Assembly (NCBI RefSeq): GCF_003325355.1
Contig: NZ_CP030850.1
Location: forward strand, 3,658,001 to 3,722,000
Direction of reading: 5' to 3'
Origin: Runella rosea
Lineage (GTDB): Bacteria; Bacteroidota; Bacteroidia; Cytophagales; Spirosomataceae
DNA: 64,000 bases
Shown: positions 41,559 through 49,981 of the stretch, one piece after another
Position numbering within the stretch: the stretch's first letter is position 1
How the letters are laid out: each line of letters starts with the position of its first letter
Position numbers and translations under genes: made by a program
The notes under the pieces: model-generated
Told to the model about the DNA's origin: nothing
Databases searched by the model: none
The model's input: the letters and a program-made list of their open reading frames with translations, nothing else

Positions 41559-44087
41559 TTAAAAGTTTTTGAGCATTTGCTCCAACGACGCAATATCAGT
41601 AATGAGTACTTCACGCGCTTTGCTTCCTTCAAACGGCCCCACAATACCCGCCGCTTCCAGTTGGTCCATGATGCGCCCTGCGCGGTTGTAGCCCAGCTTA
41701 AGCTTGCGCTGAATCAATGATGTACTTCCCTGCTGACTAATGACGATAACCCGTGCGGCTTCATCAAACATCGAATCACGGTCGGCTAAGTCAACGGCTT
41801 CGCGGTCGGTTTCTTCATCATCTCCGCTGAATTCGGGCAAGTTATAAGCCGACGGATAACCGCGTTGGTTTCCGATAAAATCACACACTTCATCAATTTC
41901 GTCGGTATCGGCAAACGCACATTGTAAGCGAATCATGTCTGAGCCCGACGAAAGTAACATATCTCCCATTCCGACCAGCTGCTCGGCACCACCCGTATCC
42001 AAAATGGTGCGAGAATCTATTTTTGAGGTTACTCTGAACGACAAACGCGCTGGGAAGTTGGCTTTAATCAAACCCGTAATCACGTTGACGGAAGGGCGTT
42101 GCGTCGCAACTACCAAGTGAATTCCGATGGCCCGCGCCAACTGCGCCAAACGCGCAATGGGCTGCTCTACTTCTTTGCCAGCGGTCATCATCAAATCAGC
42201 CAACTCGTCGATGACCAGCACAATATAAGGCAGAAAACAATGCCCGCGCTCGGGGCTCAATTGCCGTTGCGTAAACTTAGCGTTGTATTCTTTGACGTTG
42301 CGAACGCCCGCTTCTTTCAACAAATTGTAGCGATTGTCCATCTCAATACAGAGGGAATTGAGCGTATGAACCACTTTTTTGGTATCCGTAATGATGGCTT
42401 CTTCGCTGTTGGGAAGCTTGGCCAAAAAATGTCGCTCAATTTTATTGAACAAGGTCAATTCCACCTTTTTGGGGTCGACCAATACAAATTTGAGCAACGC
42501 GGGGTGTTTTTTATAAATCAACGAAGCCAACAATACATTCAACCCAACTGATTTTCCCTGCCCCGTAGCACCCGCCATTAATAAGTGAGGCATTTTGGCC
42601 AAATCTGTGATAAAAAACTCGTTTGAAATGGTTTTCCCCAAGGCAACGGGCAAGTCAAACGTACTTTCCTGAAATTTCTTACTCGCCAACACCGACCGAA
42701 TGGAGACCATTTCGCGGTTCTTGTTGGGCACCTCAATTCCGATGGTTCCTTTGCCCGGCATAGGCGCAATGATACGAATCCCCAACGCCGCCAAACTCAA
42801 AGCAATATCATCTTCTAAACTTTTAATTTTGGAAATACGCACTCCTGCTTCTGGAATAATCTCGTATAGCGTAACGGTCGGGCCAATTGTGGCTTTGATG
42901 CTGGCAATGCTGATACCATAGTTACCAAGCGTTTCCACAATCCGGTCTTTGTTGGCTTCCAACTCTTCCGCCGTTACTTTTGAACTGCCTTCACCGCGAT
43001 TATGCAACAAATCAAGCGTTGGGAATTGGTAATTAGGTAAATCAAGCGTTGGGTCATAAGGCCCGTGCTCGGCCACCAAATCGTTGGCTAAGTGGTCAGC
43101 ATTCGCAAAGGGTACTACGGGAATTTTTGTGGTCGTTCCTGAAACGGGTATCTCATCCGCTGGGCTTTTCTCATCTGTCATCTCATCCGCATTTTCAACA
43201 ATCAGCGTCAACCCACCAGAGACCGATTTGGCCGCTGCTTTTCCGTTGGGTAGGTTCCCGTTCAATTCAATCGTTTTAGCTATTTCAGCTTCGACGGTCA
43301 CGGTTTCTTTTTTAGGCAGCGCAACGGCGGGCGCCATTACTTCTTCGTCCTCTTCTTCTAGAATTGGTTCAGGGTATTTATCTTCTTCCGAAACCACTTC
43401 CAAATCAACAGGTCTTGCTCTTCTTTTGATGGGATTCTCAAATCGGTCGGCCAATTCATCAAATGAATTAATGCCATGAAAATACACCAGCACCGTTCCG
43501 AAGCCTCCCAAGACCACAAAGAAGCTACCCCAGCCGATGTAATGGTCCATTAAACTATTGATTTCGTAGCCGATTCCACCGCACAAGAAGCTCATCGAAC
43601 GCACCGAATCCGTTTTTAAAACGAGAAATCCGAAAAACAGACTAAGCAAAAAAATGTACACTAAGGTGAGTTGTGTGGTGCGTTGGAGTGGCAATAATTC
43701 ACGCTTTTGCGCAATTTTAAAACCAATCAAAAACAGCAAAAACGGGAATCCTAAAGCCGCTATCCCAAACCAACGGAAGATAAAAAAGTGGGAAAGCAAC
43801 AGGCCAAAAAAGCCCATTCCGTTTTGAGTTTCTCGGGAAGAGATGCGAAGTTTAGTGGTAAAAGCAGAATCCACCACACTTTGGTCGGCCGCACCCGTAA
43901 ACAGATACCAGACAAAAGCTCCCAGCATGTACAGCGACAAAAACACCAATGCCCAACCCCACATTTTTTGTTTGCGCGGATCTGAAGGCGTTTGCTTAAA
44001 CGGGGCTTTCGGTTGCCCCATGTCGCTGCCAGCAGTGCTTTTTCGCTCACGCTTTTGGGGCGTTGAAGGAATAACATTCTTAGCCAT
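41559..44087 (-). CDS. ftsK: DNA translocase FtsK/SpoIIIE
   Basis: 842 residues. Four to five N-terminal membrane helices (~45-205), then a charged, low-complexity linker (~215-330), the alpha domain, and the RecA-like motor with Walker A GATGQGKSVG (~510) and Walker B VLVIDELADLMM (~627). The DNA-reading gamma winged helix is at the C-terminus (STSLIQRKLKLGYNRAGRIMDQLEAAGIVG). It pumps chromosome DNA through the closing septum and supports dimer resolution. Length and order are normal for Bacteroidota FtsK. Confidence 0.96.
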   Translation of the reverse strand: MAKNVIPSTPQKRERKSTAGSDMGQPKAPFKQTPSDPRKQKMWGWALVFLSLYMLGAFVWYLFTGAADQSVVDSAFTTKLRISSRETQNGMGFFGLLLSHFFIFRWFGIAALGFPFLLFLIGFKIAQKRELLPLQRTTQLTLVYIFLLSLFFGFLVLKTDSVRSMSFLCGGIGYEINSLMDHYIGWGSFFVVLGGFGTVLVYFHGINSFDELADRFENPIKRRARPVDLEVVSEEDKYPEPILEEEDEEVMAPAVALPKKETVTVEAEIAKTIELNGNLPNGKAAAKSVSGGLTLIVENADEMTDEKSPADEIPVSGTTTKIPVVPFANADHLANDLVAEHGPYDPTLDLPNYQFPTLDLLHNRGEGSSKVTAEELEANKDRIVETLGNYGISIASIKATIGPTVTLYEIIPEAGVRISKIKSLEDDIALSLAALGIRIIAPMPGKGTIGIEVPNKNREMVSIRSVLASKKFQESTFDLPVALGKTISNEFFITDLAKMPHLLMAGATGQGKSVGLNVLLASLIYKKHPALLKFVLVDPKKVELTLFNKIERHFLAKLPNSEEAIITDTKKVVHTLNSLCIEMDNRYNLLKEAGVRNVKEYNAKFTQRQLSPERGHCFLPYIVLVIDELADLMMTAGKEVEQPIARLAQLARAIGIHLVVATQRPSVNVITGLIKANFPARLSFRVTSKIDSRTILDTGGAEQLVGMGDMLLSSGSDMIRLQCAFADTDEIDEVCDFIGNQRGYPSAYNLPEFSGDDEETDREAVDLADRDSMFDEAARVIVISQQGSTSLIQRKLKLGYNRAGRIMDQLEAAGIVGPFEGSKAREVLITDIASLEQMLKNF

Positions 44088-44257
44088 CGATGAAAAAAAG
44101 GTTAATGTTTATCTATGAATCGTTAATGAGCGCAACTATCAAAAACCGATCAAAACGAAGACAGCCAGTGCGTACGGATTCCCTGCATCATACGAGATGA
44201 TGTATTCAAGTAGGGGTATTCATGCGCAAGCGCTTTTTATGGGGTAAAATTGAAGCT

Positions 44258-45310
44258 CTATTTCAAGGATTTACAAATCCGCTTGGCCAAGGCCGGTCCT
44301 TCATAAATAAAGCCCGTATAAATCTGCACTAAACTCGCTCCTGCATCCAATTTTTCTCGGGCTTCTTCGGGTGAACCAATTCCTCCTACGCCAATGACGG
44401 GAAAGGAATGATTGGACTTCTGGCAAATATAACGAATAACTTCGGTCGAACGATGTGTCAACGGGGCTCCGCTTAACCCTCCAGCTCCGATTTTTTTTAC
44501 AATTTCGCCATCGGTTGCCAAATCTGCGCGACTGATGGTCGTATTTGTAGCAATGACACCCGCTATTTTTGATGTTGTGACAATCTCGATAATATCGTCT
44601 AATTGGCTATCCGTCAAGTCGGGAGCAATTTTAAGAAGAATGGGTTTAGGTTCCTTTGTAGTAGTTGCTGATTGCCGATTTTCCAGTTTCTGACTTCGTT
44701 TCTTCAAGGCCAACAAAATCTTGGTCAAAGGCTCTTTTTCTTGCAAATCGCGTAGGCCAGGCGTATTGGGCGAGCTTACATTCACCACAAAATAGTCAAC
44801 GGTATCGTAAAGTTCGTCAAAACATTTGAGGTAATCGTCGAGGGCATTTTCGTTGGGCGTCAGCTTATTTTTGCCAATATTTCCCCCAATCAGTATGTTG
44901 GTTTTACGTTGACGAAGTCGCTTAGCCGCCGCTGCCGCTCCCTGATTATTGAACCCCATGCGATTGATGAGCGCCTGGTCGGGCTTCAACCGAAACAGCC
45001 TTGGTTTATCGTTTCCCAGTTGGGCCAAGGGCGTCACGGTCCCGATTTCTACAAAACCAAAGCCCAAACCTGCCATCTCTTCTACCAACTCTGCATTTTT
45101 GTCAAATCCTGCGGCCAAACCTACAGGGTTTTTAAACTTCAAGCCAAACACTTCCCGTTCCAACGAAGGGTCTTCGTAGACAAATAATTGCCTGAACAAA
45201 AACGGAACACCAGGAATTTTAAACAAGAATTGAAGGGTTCCGCACACAAAATGATGCACCTGCTCGGCATCAAAGCGAAACAAAATCGGAAGGATGAGCC
45301 ACTTATACAT
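44258..45310 (-). CDS. pyrD: Dihydroorotate dehydrogenase (quinone)
   Basis: 350 residues from the ATG at 45310 ([21 protein letters not shown]), the usual class 2 N-terminus that binds membrane and quinone. A longer frame reaching 45379 exists only because the upstream palindrome is open; its 23 extra residues are not family-like. FMN and substrate motifs: [41 protein letters not shown], the catalytic-base Ser region [33 protein letters not shown] and [11 protein letters not shown]. It oxidises dihydroorotate to orotate in pyrimidine synthesis. Residues ~206-216 ([11 protein letters not shown]) come from an AGTCAGAA-type repeat inserted in-frame in a loop. Confidence 0.95.
   Translation of the reverse strand: MYKWLILPILFRFDAEQVHHFVCGTLQFLFKIPGVPFLFRQLFVYEDPSLEREVFGLKFKNPVGLAAGFDKNAELVEEMAGLGFGFVEIGTVTPLAQLGNDKPRLFRLKPDQALINRMGFNNQGAAAAAKRLRQRKTNILIGGNIGKNKLTPNENALDDYLKCFDELYDTVDYFVVNVSSPNTPGLRDLQEKEPLTKILLALKKRSQKLENRQSATTTKEPKPILLKIAPDLTDSQLDDIIEIVTTSKIAGVIATNTTISRADLATDGEIVKKIGAGGLSGAPLTHRSTEVIRYICQKSNHSFPVIGVGGIGSPEEAREKLDAGASLVQIYTGFIYEGPALAKRICKSLK
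44665..44696. repeat. In-frame AGTCAGAA-type low-complexity repeat in pyrD
   Basis: On the minus strand it reads AAGTCAGAAACTGGAAAATC and then GGCAATCAGCAA, closely matching the stretch at 14309-14333. It encodes a Gln/Ser/Asn-rich loop of about 11 residues before the [13 protein letters not shown] strand. Confidence 0.55.
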
Positions 45311-45334
45311 GGCCACAAAAGTAATAAAAAAATA

Positions 45335-45365
45335 ATCGTCAGACGGTTTAAAACCGTCCGACGAT
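45335..45365. repeat. Palindromic element, copy 2, upstream of pyrD
   Basis: ATCGTC, A, GACGGTTT, A, AAACCGTC, C, GACGAT. It has the same architecture and the same A-versus-C mismatch as the copy at 495-527. It lies in the 76-base gap between the Wzi-like gene and pyrD, 25 bases before the pyrD start. In RNA it forms a strong hairpin (G-U wobble at the mismatch) and could influence pyrD expression or attenuate read-through. Confidence 0.75.
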
Positions 45366-45386
45366 TGGATTACGGCCAATTAAGCC

Positions 45387-47159
45387 TTAAAATACCTGTT
45401 GGCGATACGGGATATTTAATCGAATCCCAAACGTAGCCGAGGTTGTACTCAAATTTTGGGATTCTAACGGACTCTCCTGTTGGCGTACCATCAATCGGCC
45501 ATCAATGAAAAAATTATGTTTGAGCATATACGACATCCTCAGGTCGGCAAAAGTGGTGTTAACGGGCGTTCCTTGTCCGATAAAATTGCCTTCGTCCCGC
45601 GCCCGAAAATCGTCATAGGGCCGATAAATATTGCTGCCATAATTCCATGAATCCGAATCTACGCCTCGCTTAGAGTAGGTAAATGTGCCGTAAACCGTCA
45701 AACGACGTGTGGGCTGATAGCGCAGCAAGCCCACTACTTCCCAAAAATTTGCCCCGAGCGGGTGCGCCAATGATTGATCGTAATGCACATAATTATTGAA
45801 TCCATTTTTGTGCGAATACGTAAAGGGGCGTGCTACGTTGTATTCAGCCTGCAAATCTAAGTTCTTGATGCCCAAGGCATCCACATATTTAAGACCCGCC
45901 TGAAATGCATATTTTTTACCCCAAGAACCTTTTTTACCAAAATATTCAGATGTTTTGAACTCGTCTAACATGAATTGGCTGTAAAATCCAAAGTGTTTGA
46001 GAAAATTCCAACGAAAATCCACCCCCAATAACGCATTGTCAGAACTACCCAGATAGGTTTCGAGATAGCGATAAAAGATAATAGGGTTCAGGTAATTGAG
46101 GTCAAACGTATTATTTTCTCTACCAAATACTTCTGCCTCATAAATACCCAAGCTGATGTTTTTGGATAGGTTTATACTGAGGTGGTGAATGGCGGCAAAT
46201 TTTTTATTAATAGGCTCTTCTGGCTTCCTACCCACTTGGTTGTAGAGCATGTTCGCCCAAAGATTGGTATACTGGAATCGGCCCAGCTGCGTCGTCATTT
46301 TTAAAAATAGGTACGGCGAACTCCAATCAGAGAGCAACATAGAGCGGTAGCCACTCCCCATCACGTTTCTATCGTGCCCAAATTGAAGATTGATTTGTTT
46401 GATAGGATTGAAAGTAATGTACCCTCTGGCTGAAATAAAATCTACCCCATACGTGCGGATGCTCTTGACAAAACTTTCACCCGGCAATACATACAGCGGA
46501 TAGCCCAAATAGATTTCCCGTACGTTGAGGGTATAGTCCCGTACATACTTACCAAACATTCCCTGCGTATCGGTAACGTAGGTATAAAAACCCAGTTTTT
46601 TACCAATAACGCCTCGCATCTCAACCCCGCGTGCAGTCAGCCACAGATAATCTTTAGAGCTGTTTTCGCCTCCTAAAATCAAATGCGTGACGGGGCTTAA
46701 ATGCAAATCTAAATCTTTGTTTTGGACGGAATAAAAGTCAGAAGGCCGTTGATAAAAGCGTTTCATAAACCGCTTTTGGCTCATGGGCGTTTTATCAGTG
46801 GACCACTCCCAGTTATCTTGCCGTAAGTATTGAAGATTAAAATAGTCAATATCGTTGAGCGGCATGGTGCGGTCAGCCTCGATGCTATCTAAAAGACTCA
46901 CCACCGCCTTGCGCTGAAAGGGCTTTACCCCAATGTGAAAATCTTCCGATAAGCGGCCCCGACGAATTTCAAAACGGTCGATTAAATGATAGTAGTCATC
47001 GTTGAGTGGTACAAACTGTGATTGGGCCAAAGAAGGTATTTGTAAAATCATCAACAACAAAGAACTGTAGAAGATACCCAGCACAAAACACTGCTTTTTT
47101 CCCGTGCTTCTTCCCTGTGTCTGTAATCTCGTAAGCAGTAGTAATTGTCTAAAACTCAT
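45387..47159 (-). CDS. Outer membrane beta-barrel protein, Wzi/RemB-like
   Basis: 590 residues. A hydrophobic signal-like segment (~25-46, ending SLAQSQ) follows a basic extension, so the start may be further downstream. The rest is rich in amphipathic strands with aromatic ends (YLWLTARGVEMRG, INLQFGHDRNVMGSGYRSMLLSDWSSPYLFLKM, LGVDFRWNFLKHFGFYSQFMLDEF). These are features of the capsule assembly protein Wzi family, into which Bacteroidota gliding-associated RemB-like proteins also fall. It probably acts in surface polysaccharide attachment or adhesion. pyrD lies downstream on the same strand, separated by a palindrome. Confidence 0.75.
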   Translation of the reverse strand: MSFRQLLLLTRLQTQGRSTGKKQCFVLGIFYSSLLLMILQIPSLAQSQFVPLNDDYYHLIDRFEIRRGRLSEDFHIGVKPFQRKAVVSLLDSIEADRTMPLNDIDYFNLQYLRQDNWEWSTDKTPMSQKRFMKRFYQRPSDFYSVQNKDLDLHLSPVTHLILGGENSSKDYLWLTARGVEMRGVIGKKLGFYTYVTDTQGMFGKYVRDYTLNVREIYLGYPLYVLPGESFVKSIRTYGVDFISARGYITFNPIKQINLQFGHDRNVMGSGYRSMLLSDWSSPYLFLKMTTQLGRFQYTNLWANMLYNQVGRKPEEPINKKFAAIHHLSINLSKNISLGIYEAEVFGRENNTFDLNYLNPIIFYRYLETYLGSSDNALLGVDFRWNFLKHFGFYSQFMLDEFKTSEYFGKKGSWGKKYAFQAGLKYVDALGIKNLDLQAEYNVARPFTYSHKNGFNNYVHYDQSLAHPLGANFWEVVGLLRYQPTRRLTVYGTFTYSKRGVDSDSWNYGSNIYRPYDDFRARDEGNFIGQGTPVNTTFADLRMSYMLKHNFFIDGRLMVRQQESPLESQNLSTTSATFGIRLNIPYRQQVF

Positions 47160-47200
47160 ATACGCTGTTAAATTATATCGCTACTTGGCGCAAATTAAGT

Positions 47201-47208
47201 TATTTTTG
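47201..47208 (+). promoter_or_regulatory. Bacteroidota-type -7 promoter box
   Basis: TATTTTTG matches TAnnTTTG, 27 bases before the TTG start of the acyltransferase gene. Confidence 0.45.
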
Positions 47209-47235
47209 TAGCTCTTTAAACAATAGTTTATCCTC

Positions 47236-48390
47236 TTGAGTAAGTCTTCAAATACCGTATATTTCCCAAATCTTAACGGCGTGCGTTTTATTGCTGCCTT
47301 TTCGGTACTCATACACCATATTGAGCAAGTCAAAGAAGTGTTCAAAATTCCGCATTTTTATGATTATCACCTCATAAAAAGTATGGGAAAATTAGGTGTT
47401 GATTTATTTTTCGTACTAAGCGGCTTTTTGATTACCTATCTTTTGCTGCACGAAAAAGGCCGCTTTGGGGCCATCAATACCCGAGACTTCTACATTCGGC
47501 GCATTTTGCGCATTTGGCCACTCTATTTTTTAATTGTCATTTTAGCTTTTTTTATCTTTCCTCATATCCCCTTTTTTGTAGCACCAAACAACGAGATTTC
47601 GTTCATGGCGCACAATTTTTATGAGCGATTGTCCCTTTTTCTGATCGTCTTGCCCAATATTGGCTTTATCCTTTACGGCTCGCCTTACTTATCAGCCCAA
47701 ACCTGGTCTATCGGTGTAGAAGAACAGTTCTATTACCTTTGGCCGTGGATTATCCAACACCTGACTTGGAAACGTCTATTAATCACGCTGACGGTTTTTT
47801 CGCTCGGAACTTTCGGCGTGTTTTACATTTACTACCATTGGGTGGGTAATACGTTCTATGCAAACAACGTGCCTGAAATTATCCGTTTCTTTTTCAGCCA
47901 GTTCCGCATTTTAACCCTCGTCACGGGGGGCGGGTGTGCGATGCTGGTCTACTACCGCAAAGAAAAAATACTCAATGTACTTTTTCGCAAAGACGTCCAA
48001 ATCGTGGTTTATGGCCTGCTGCTTTTTTGTCTCGCCACAGGTGTTCACATCAACCACGTCAATTTAGAGTTTTACGGGCTGTTTTTTGCGTATTTCATTC
48101 TCAACGTTTCGAGCAACCCCCGCTCAATTGTCAACTTAGAATACGGCTGGATTTCGTACCTCGGTAAAATCTCCTACGGACTTTATATCTATCAAACAGC
48201 TTTTATTGTGTTAAGCGTCCACCTCATTCAATGGGCTTTTGGCAAAGACTTACCGCACCTTACCTTCAACCTTATTCTTTATCCTCTGGCTACCTTTCTA
48301 ACCGTCGGCGTATCGGCGTTGTCGTATCACTATTTTGAAAAACCTTTTTTGAAACTGAAAGAACGATTCAGCTCGCACTCAACGACTTGA
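47236..48390 (+). CDS. Acyltransferase 3 family membrane protein (OafA/YrhL-like)
   Basis: 384 residues, TTG start (MSKSSNTVYFPNLNGVRFIAAFSVLIHHIEQ); no ATG precedes the conserved domain. About ten membrane helices. Family motifs: NLNGVRFIAAFSVLIHH with the catalytic His, LGVDLFFVLSGFLITYLLL, FYIRRILRIWPLYFL and SIGVEEQFYYLWP. These enzymes O-acylate sugars of LPS, peptidoglycan or exopolysaccharide using acyl groups from the cytoplasm. It is convergent with, and overlaps by 12 bases, the polysaccharide deacetylase gene. The Wzi-like gene is divergent, so the three may serve the same surface glycan. Confidence 0.92.
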   Translation: MSKSSNTVYFPNLNGVRFIAAFSVLIHHIEQVKEVFKIPHFYDYHLIKSMGKLGVDLFFVLSGFLITYLLLHEKGRFGAINTRDFYIRRILRIWPLYFLIVILAFFIFPHIPFFVAPNNEISFMAHNFYERLSLFLIVLPNIGFILYGSPYLSAQTWSIGVEEQFYYLWPWIIQHLTWKRLLITLTVFSLGTFGVFYIYYHWVGNTFYANNVPEIIRFFFSQFRILTLVTGGGCAMLVYYRKEKILNVLFRKDVQIVVYGLLLFCLATGVHINHVNLEFYGLFFAYFILNVSSNPRSIVNLEYGWISYLGKISYGLYIYQTAFIVLSVHLIQWAFGKDLPHLTFNLILYPLATFLTVGVSALSYHYFEKPFLKLKERFSSHSTT

Positions 48391-49185
48391 CAACTGAATC
48401 AATTCCGCCATCGTGTACGATTTAAGACCCATTCGTTGGGCTTCCGCCAGCATATTCTCCAACCGACTGACCGAAAACGCGTACGGCTCATCTGATGCCT
48501 CAAACAAAGGCCGGTGCCCCAGAAGCATCAGAACCGATTTCGTATTTTTGGCACGAATCAAACCATCTTTCAACTGCGCATCGGTGATGTTTGTGTATTG
48601 GTCAATCAACAGTGAATGTACTTTAGGGTTGCCATCAAAATGGTAGTAAATATCGTCGATGGCAAAAACGGGCTGCCGAAAAGTAAGCCAAGACACCCGC
48701 CGCTCGGTCATGGACACATCACGTAACAAAGTAAAATAATCTTTCAACAGGCGTCGGTCGGTGTACCACGTTTGTTGGCCGCCTACGTGCGCAAATGTAA
48801 TGGGCTTAAAGCCCGCTTTACGCATAGACTGCAGCTCGGCTTCGATTTCATAACGATAAAAATCCTCCAACGCTCCCCCGCCCCGTAGCCAATCCAACAC
48901 CCTAATATGCGCAGCCCCGTGGGCACCGATTTCGTGACCGTCGCGCACCAATTGGTGCAACTGCTCAATTTCTTTGGAGTTAAGACTATCAAACTGCGTG
49001 ACGTAAAAAGTAGCCTTGGCGTTGTATTTCTTTAACAAAGGCCGCAGGCGCATCCATTCTTCTACGTAACGATCATCAAACGAAAGGGCAATGCCCGCAG
49101 GCGGAGTGTTTGTGTCCAGCGTTGAATCTTGGCATCCAAACAGGCCCAAGCCAATGACGGGCAACAGAAGCAGTAGCTTTTTCAT
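48379..49185 (-). CDS. Polysaccharide deacetylase lipoprotein (NodB family)
   Basis: 268 residues. Lipoprotein signal ends GLGLFGC (Cys18). NodB-fold motifs: GIALSFDDRYVEEW (catalytic Asp pair), HEIGAHGAAHIRVL (HxxxH metal ligands near 97-101), and a C-terminal region with SVLMLLGHRP. These fit a metal-dependent carbohydrate esterase family 4-like enzyme that removes N- or O-acetyl groups from a glycan in the envelope. Its 3' end overlaps the convergent acyltransferase gene, which would oppose it chemically on a shared substrate; this link is inference. Confidence 0.85.
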   Translation of the reverse strand: MKKLLLLLPVIGLGLFGCQDSTLDTNTPPAGIALSFDDRYVEEWMRLRPLLKKYNAKATFYVTQFDSLNSKEIEQLHQLVRDGHEIGAHGAAHIRVLDWLRGGGALEDFYRYEIEAELQSMRKAGFKPITFAHVGGQQTWYTDRRLLKDYFTLLRDVSMTERRVSWLTFRQPVFAIDDIYYHFDGNPKVHSLLIDQYTNITDAQLKDGLIRAKNTKSVLMLLGHRPLFEASDEPYAFSVSRLENMLAEAQRMGLKSYTMAELIQLSSR

Positions 49186-49274
49186 GCGTTTTGTGAGCGG
49201 AGATTTGGGTAGATTCTCAACCCTGTTCTATTTCACTTTGTTTTTCCGCGAATGAGTTCGTATTATCGTTGCTA

Positions 49275-49282
49275 CAAATGTA
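49275..49282 (-). promoter_or_regulatory. Bacteroidota-type -7 promoter box on the minus strand
   Basis: TACATTTG (minus strand) matches TAnnTTTG and points towards the deacetylase gene 90 bases away. Confidence 0.35.
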
Positions 49283-49318
49283 ACGCCCCAAAACCAAACC
49301 GCCTATTTCCTCTTCAAT

Positions 49319-49963
49319 ATGTTTGTCCTTACTCAACAACCATCGATTGCCAATCATTTTTTAGCCGAGCTGCGCGATGTCAATATTCAGCAAGACCGGC
49401 TCCGTTTTCGTCGTAACTTAGAGCGGGTAGGTGAACTTTTGGCCTATGAAATCTCCAAGTCGTTGCCATATCGCCAGGCCGATGTTGTTACGCCATTGGG
49501 CAAAGCTTCCACGCGGCTGTTACGACAACCTCCAGTGTTGGCCACCATTTTGCGCGCCAGCTTACCTTTTCACCAAGGTTTTCTGCATTTTTTTGACCAA
49601 GCCGACAACGCGTTTATCGGTGCCTACAGAGGACATCACATCGGCGACGACGAGTTTGAAGTGGAAATGGATTACATTACGGCCCCCGATTTGCAGGATC
49701 GCACGCTGATTTTGATGGACCCGATGCTCGCCACGGGCCGTTCCATTGAGAAAGTGTATCATGCATTATTGCGTTTTGGGATTCCCGCCCAAACCCACAT
49801 TGCTGCCGTCATTGCCAGCCCAGAAGGAGTATCATATCTGCAAAATCGGATGTCCGAATGCCGTCTTTGGGTAGGAGCCATTGACGAAAAACTGGACGCG
49901 CGCTACTACATCGTTCCTGGTTTAGGAGATGCGGGCGACCTCTCGTTTGGCCCTAAACTGTAA
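49319..49963 (+). CDS. upp: Uracil phosphoribosyltransferase
   Basis: 214 residues. The PRPP-binding motif is LILMDPMLATGRSIEKV (~143-159), preceded by the uracil-type segment VLATILRASLPFHQGFLHFF and followed by HIAAVIASPEGVSYLQ. The C-terminal YIVPGLGDAGDLSFGPKL closes the uracil pocket, as in known UPRTs. It salvages uracil to UMP. It differs from the GTP-activated E. coli type in details but has the normal length. The large histidine kinase gene follows 18 bases later, perhaps on the same transcript. Confidence 0.94.
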   Translation: MFVLTQQPSIANHFLAELRDVNIQQDRLRFRRNLERVGELLAYEISKSLPYRQADVVTPLGKASTRLLRQPPVLATILRASLPFHQGFLHFFDQADNAFIGAYRGHHIGDDEFEVEMDYITAPDLQDRTLILMDPMLATGRSIEKVYHALLRFGIPAQTHIAAVIASPEGVSYLQNRMSECRLWVGAIDEKLDARYYIVPGLGDAGDLSFGPKL

Positions 49964-49981
49964 CCTTTCGCTCATCCAACC

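Noticed and set aside
44186-44202. CATCAT/ATGATG hairpin after pyrD as terminator
   Set aside because: Short stem and no T tract on the minus strand.
45311-45379. Longer N-terminus for PyrD starting at 45379
   Set aside because: The extra 23 residues are encoded by the palindromic element and do not resemble the family; the ATG at 45310 gives the standard class 2 start.
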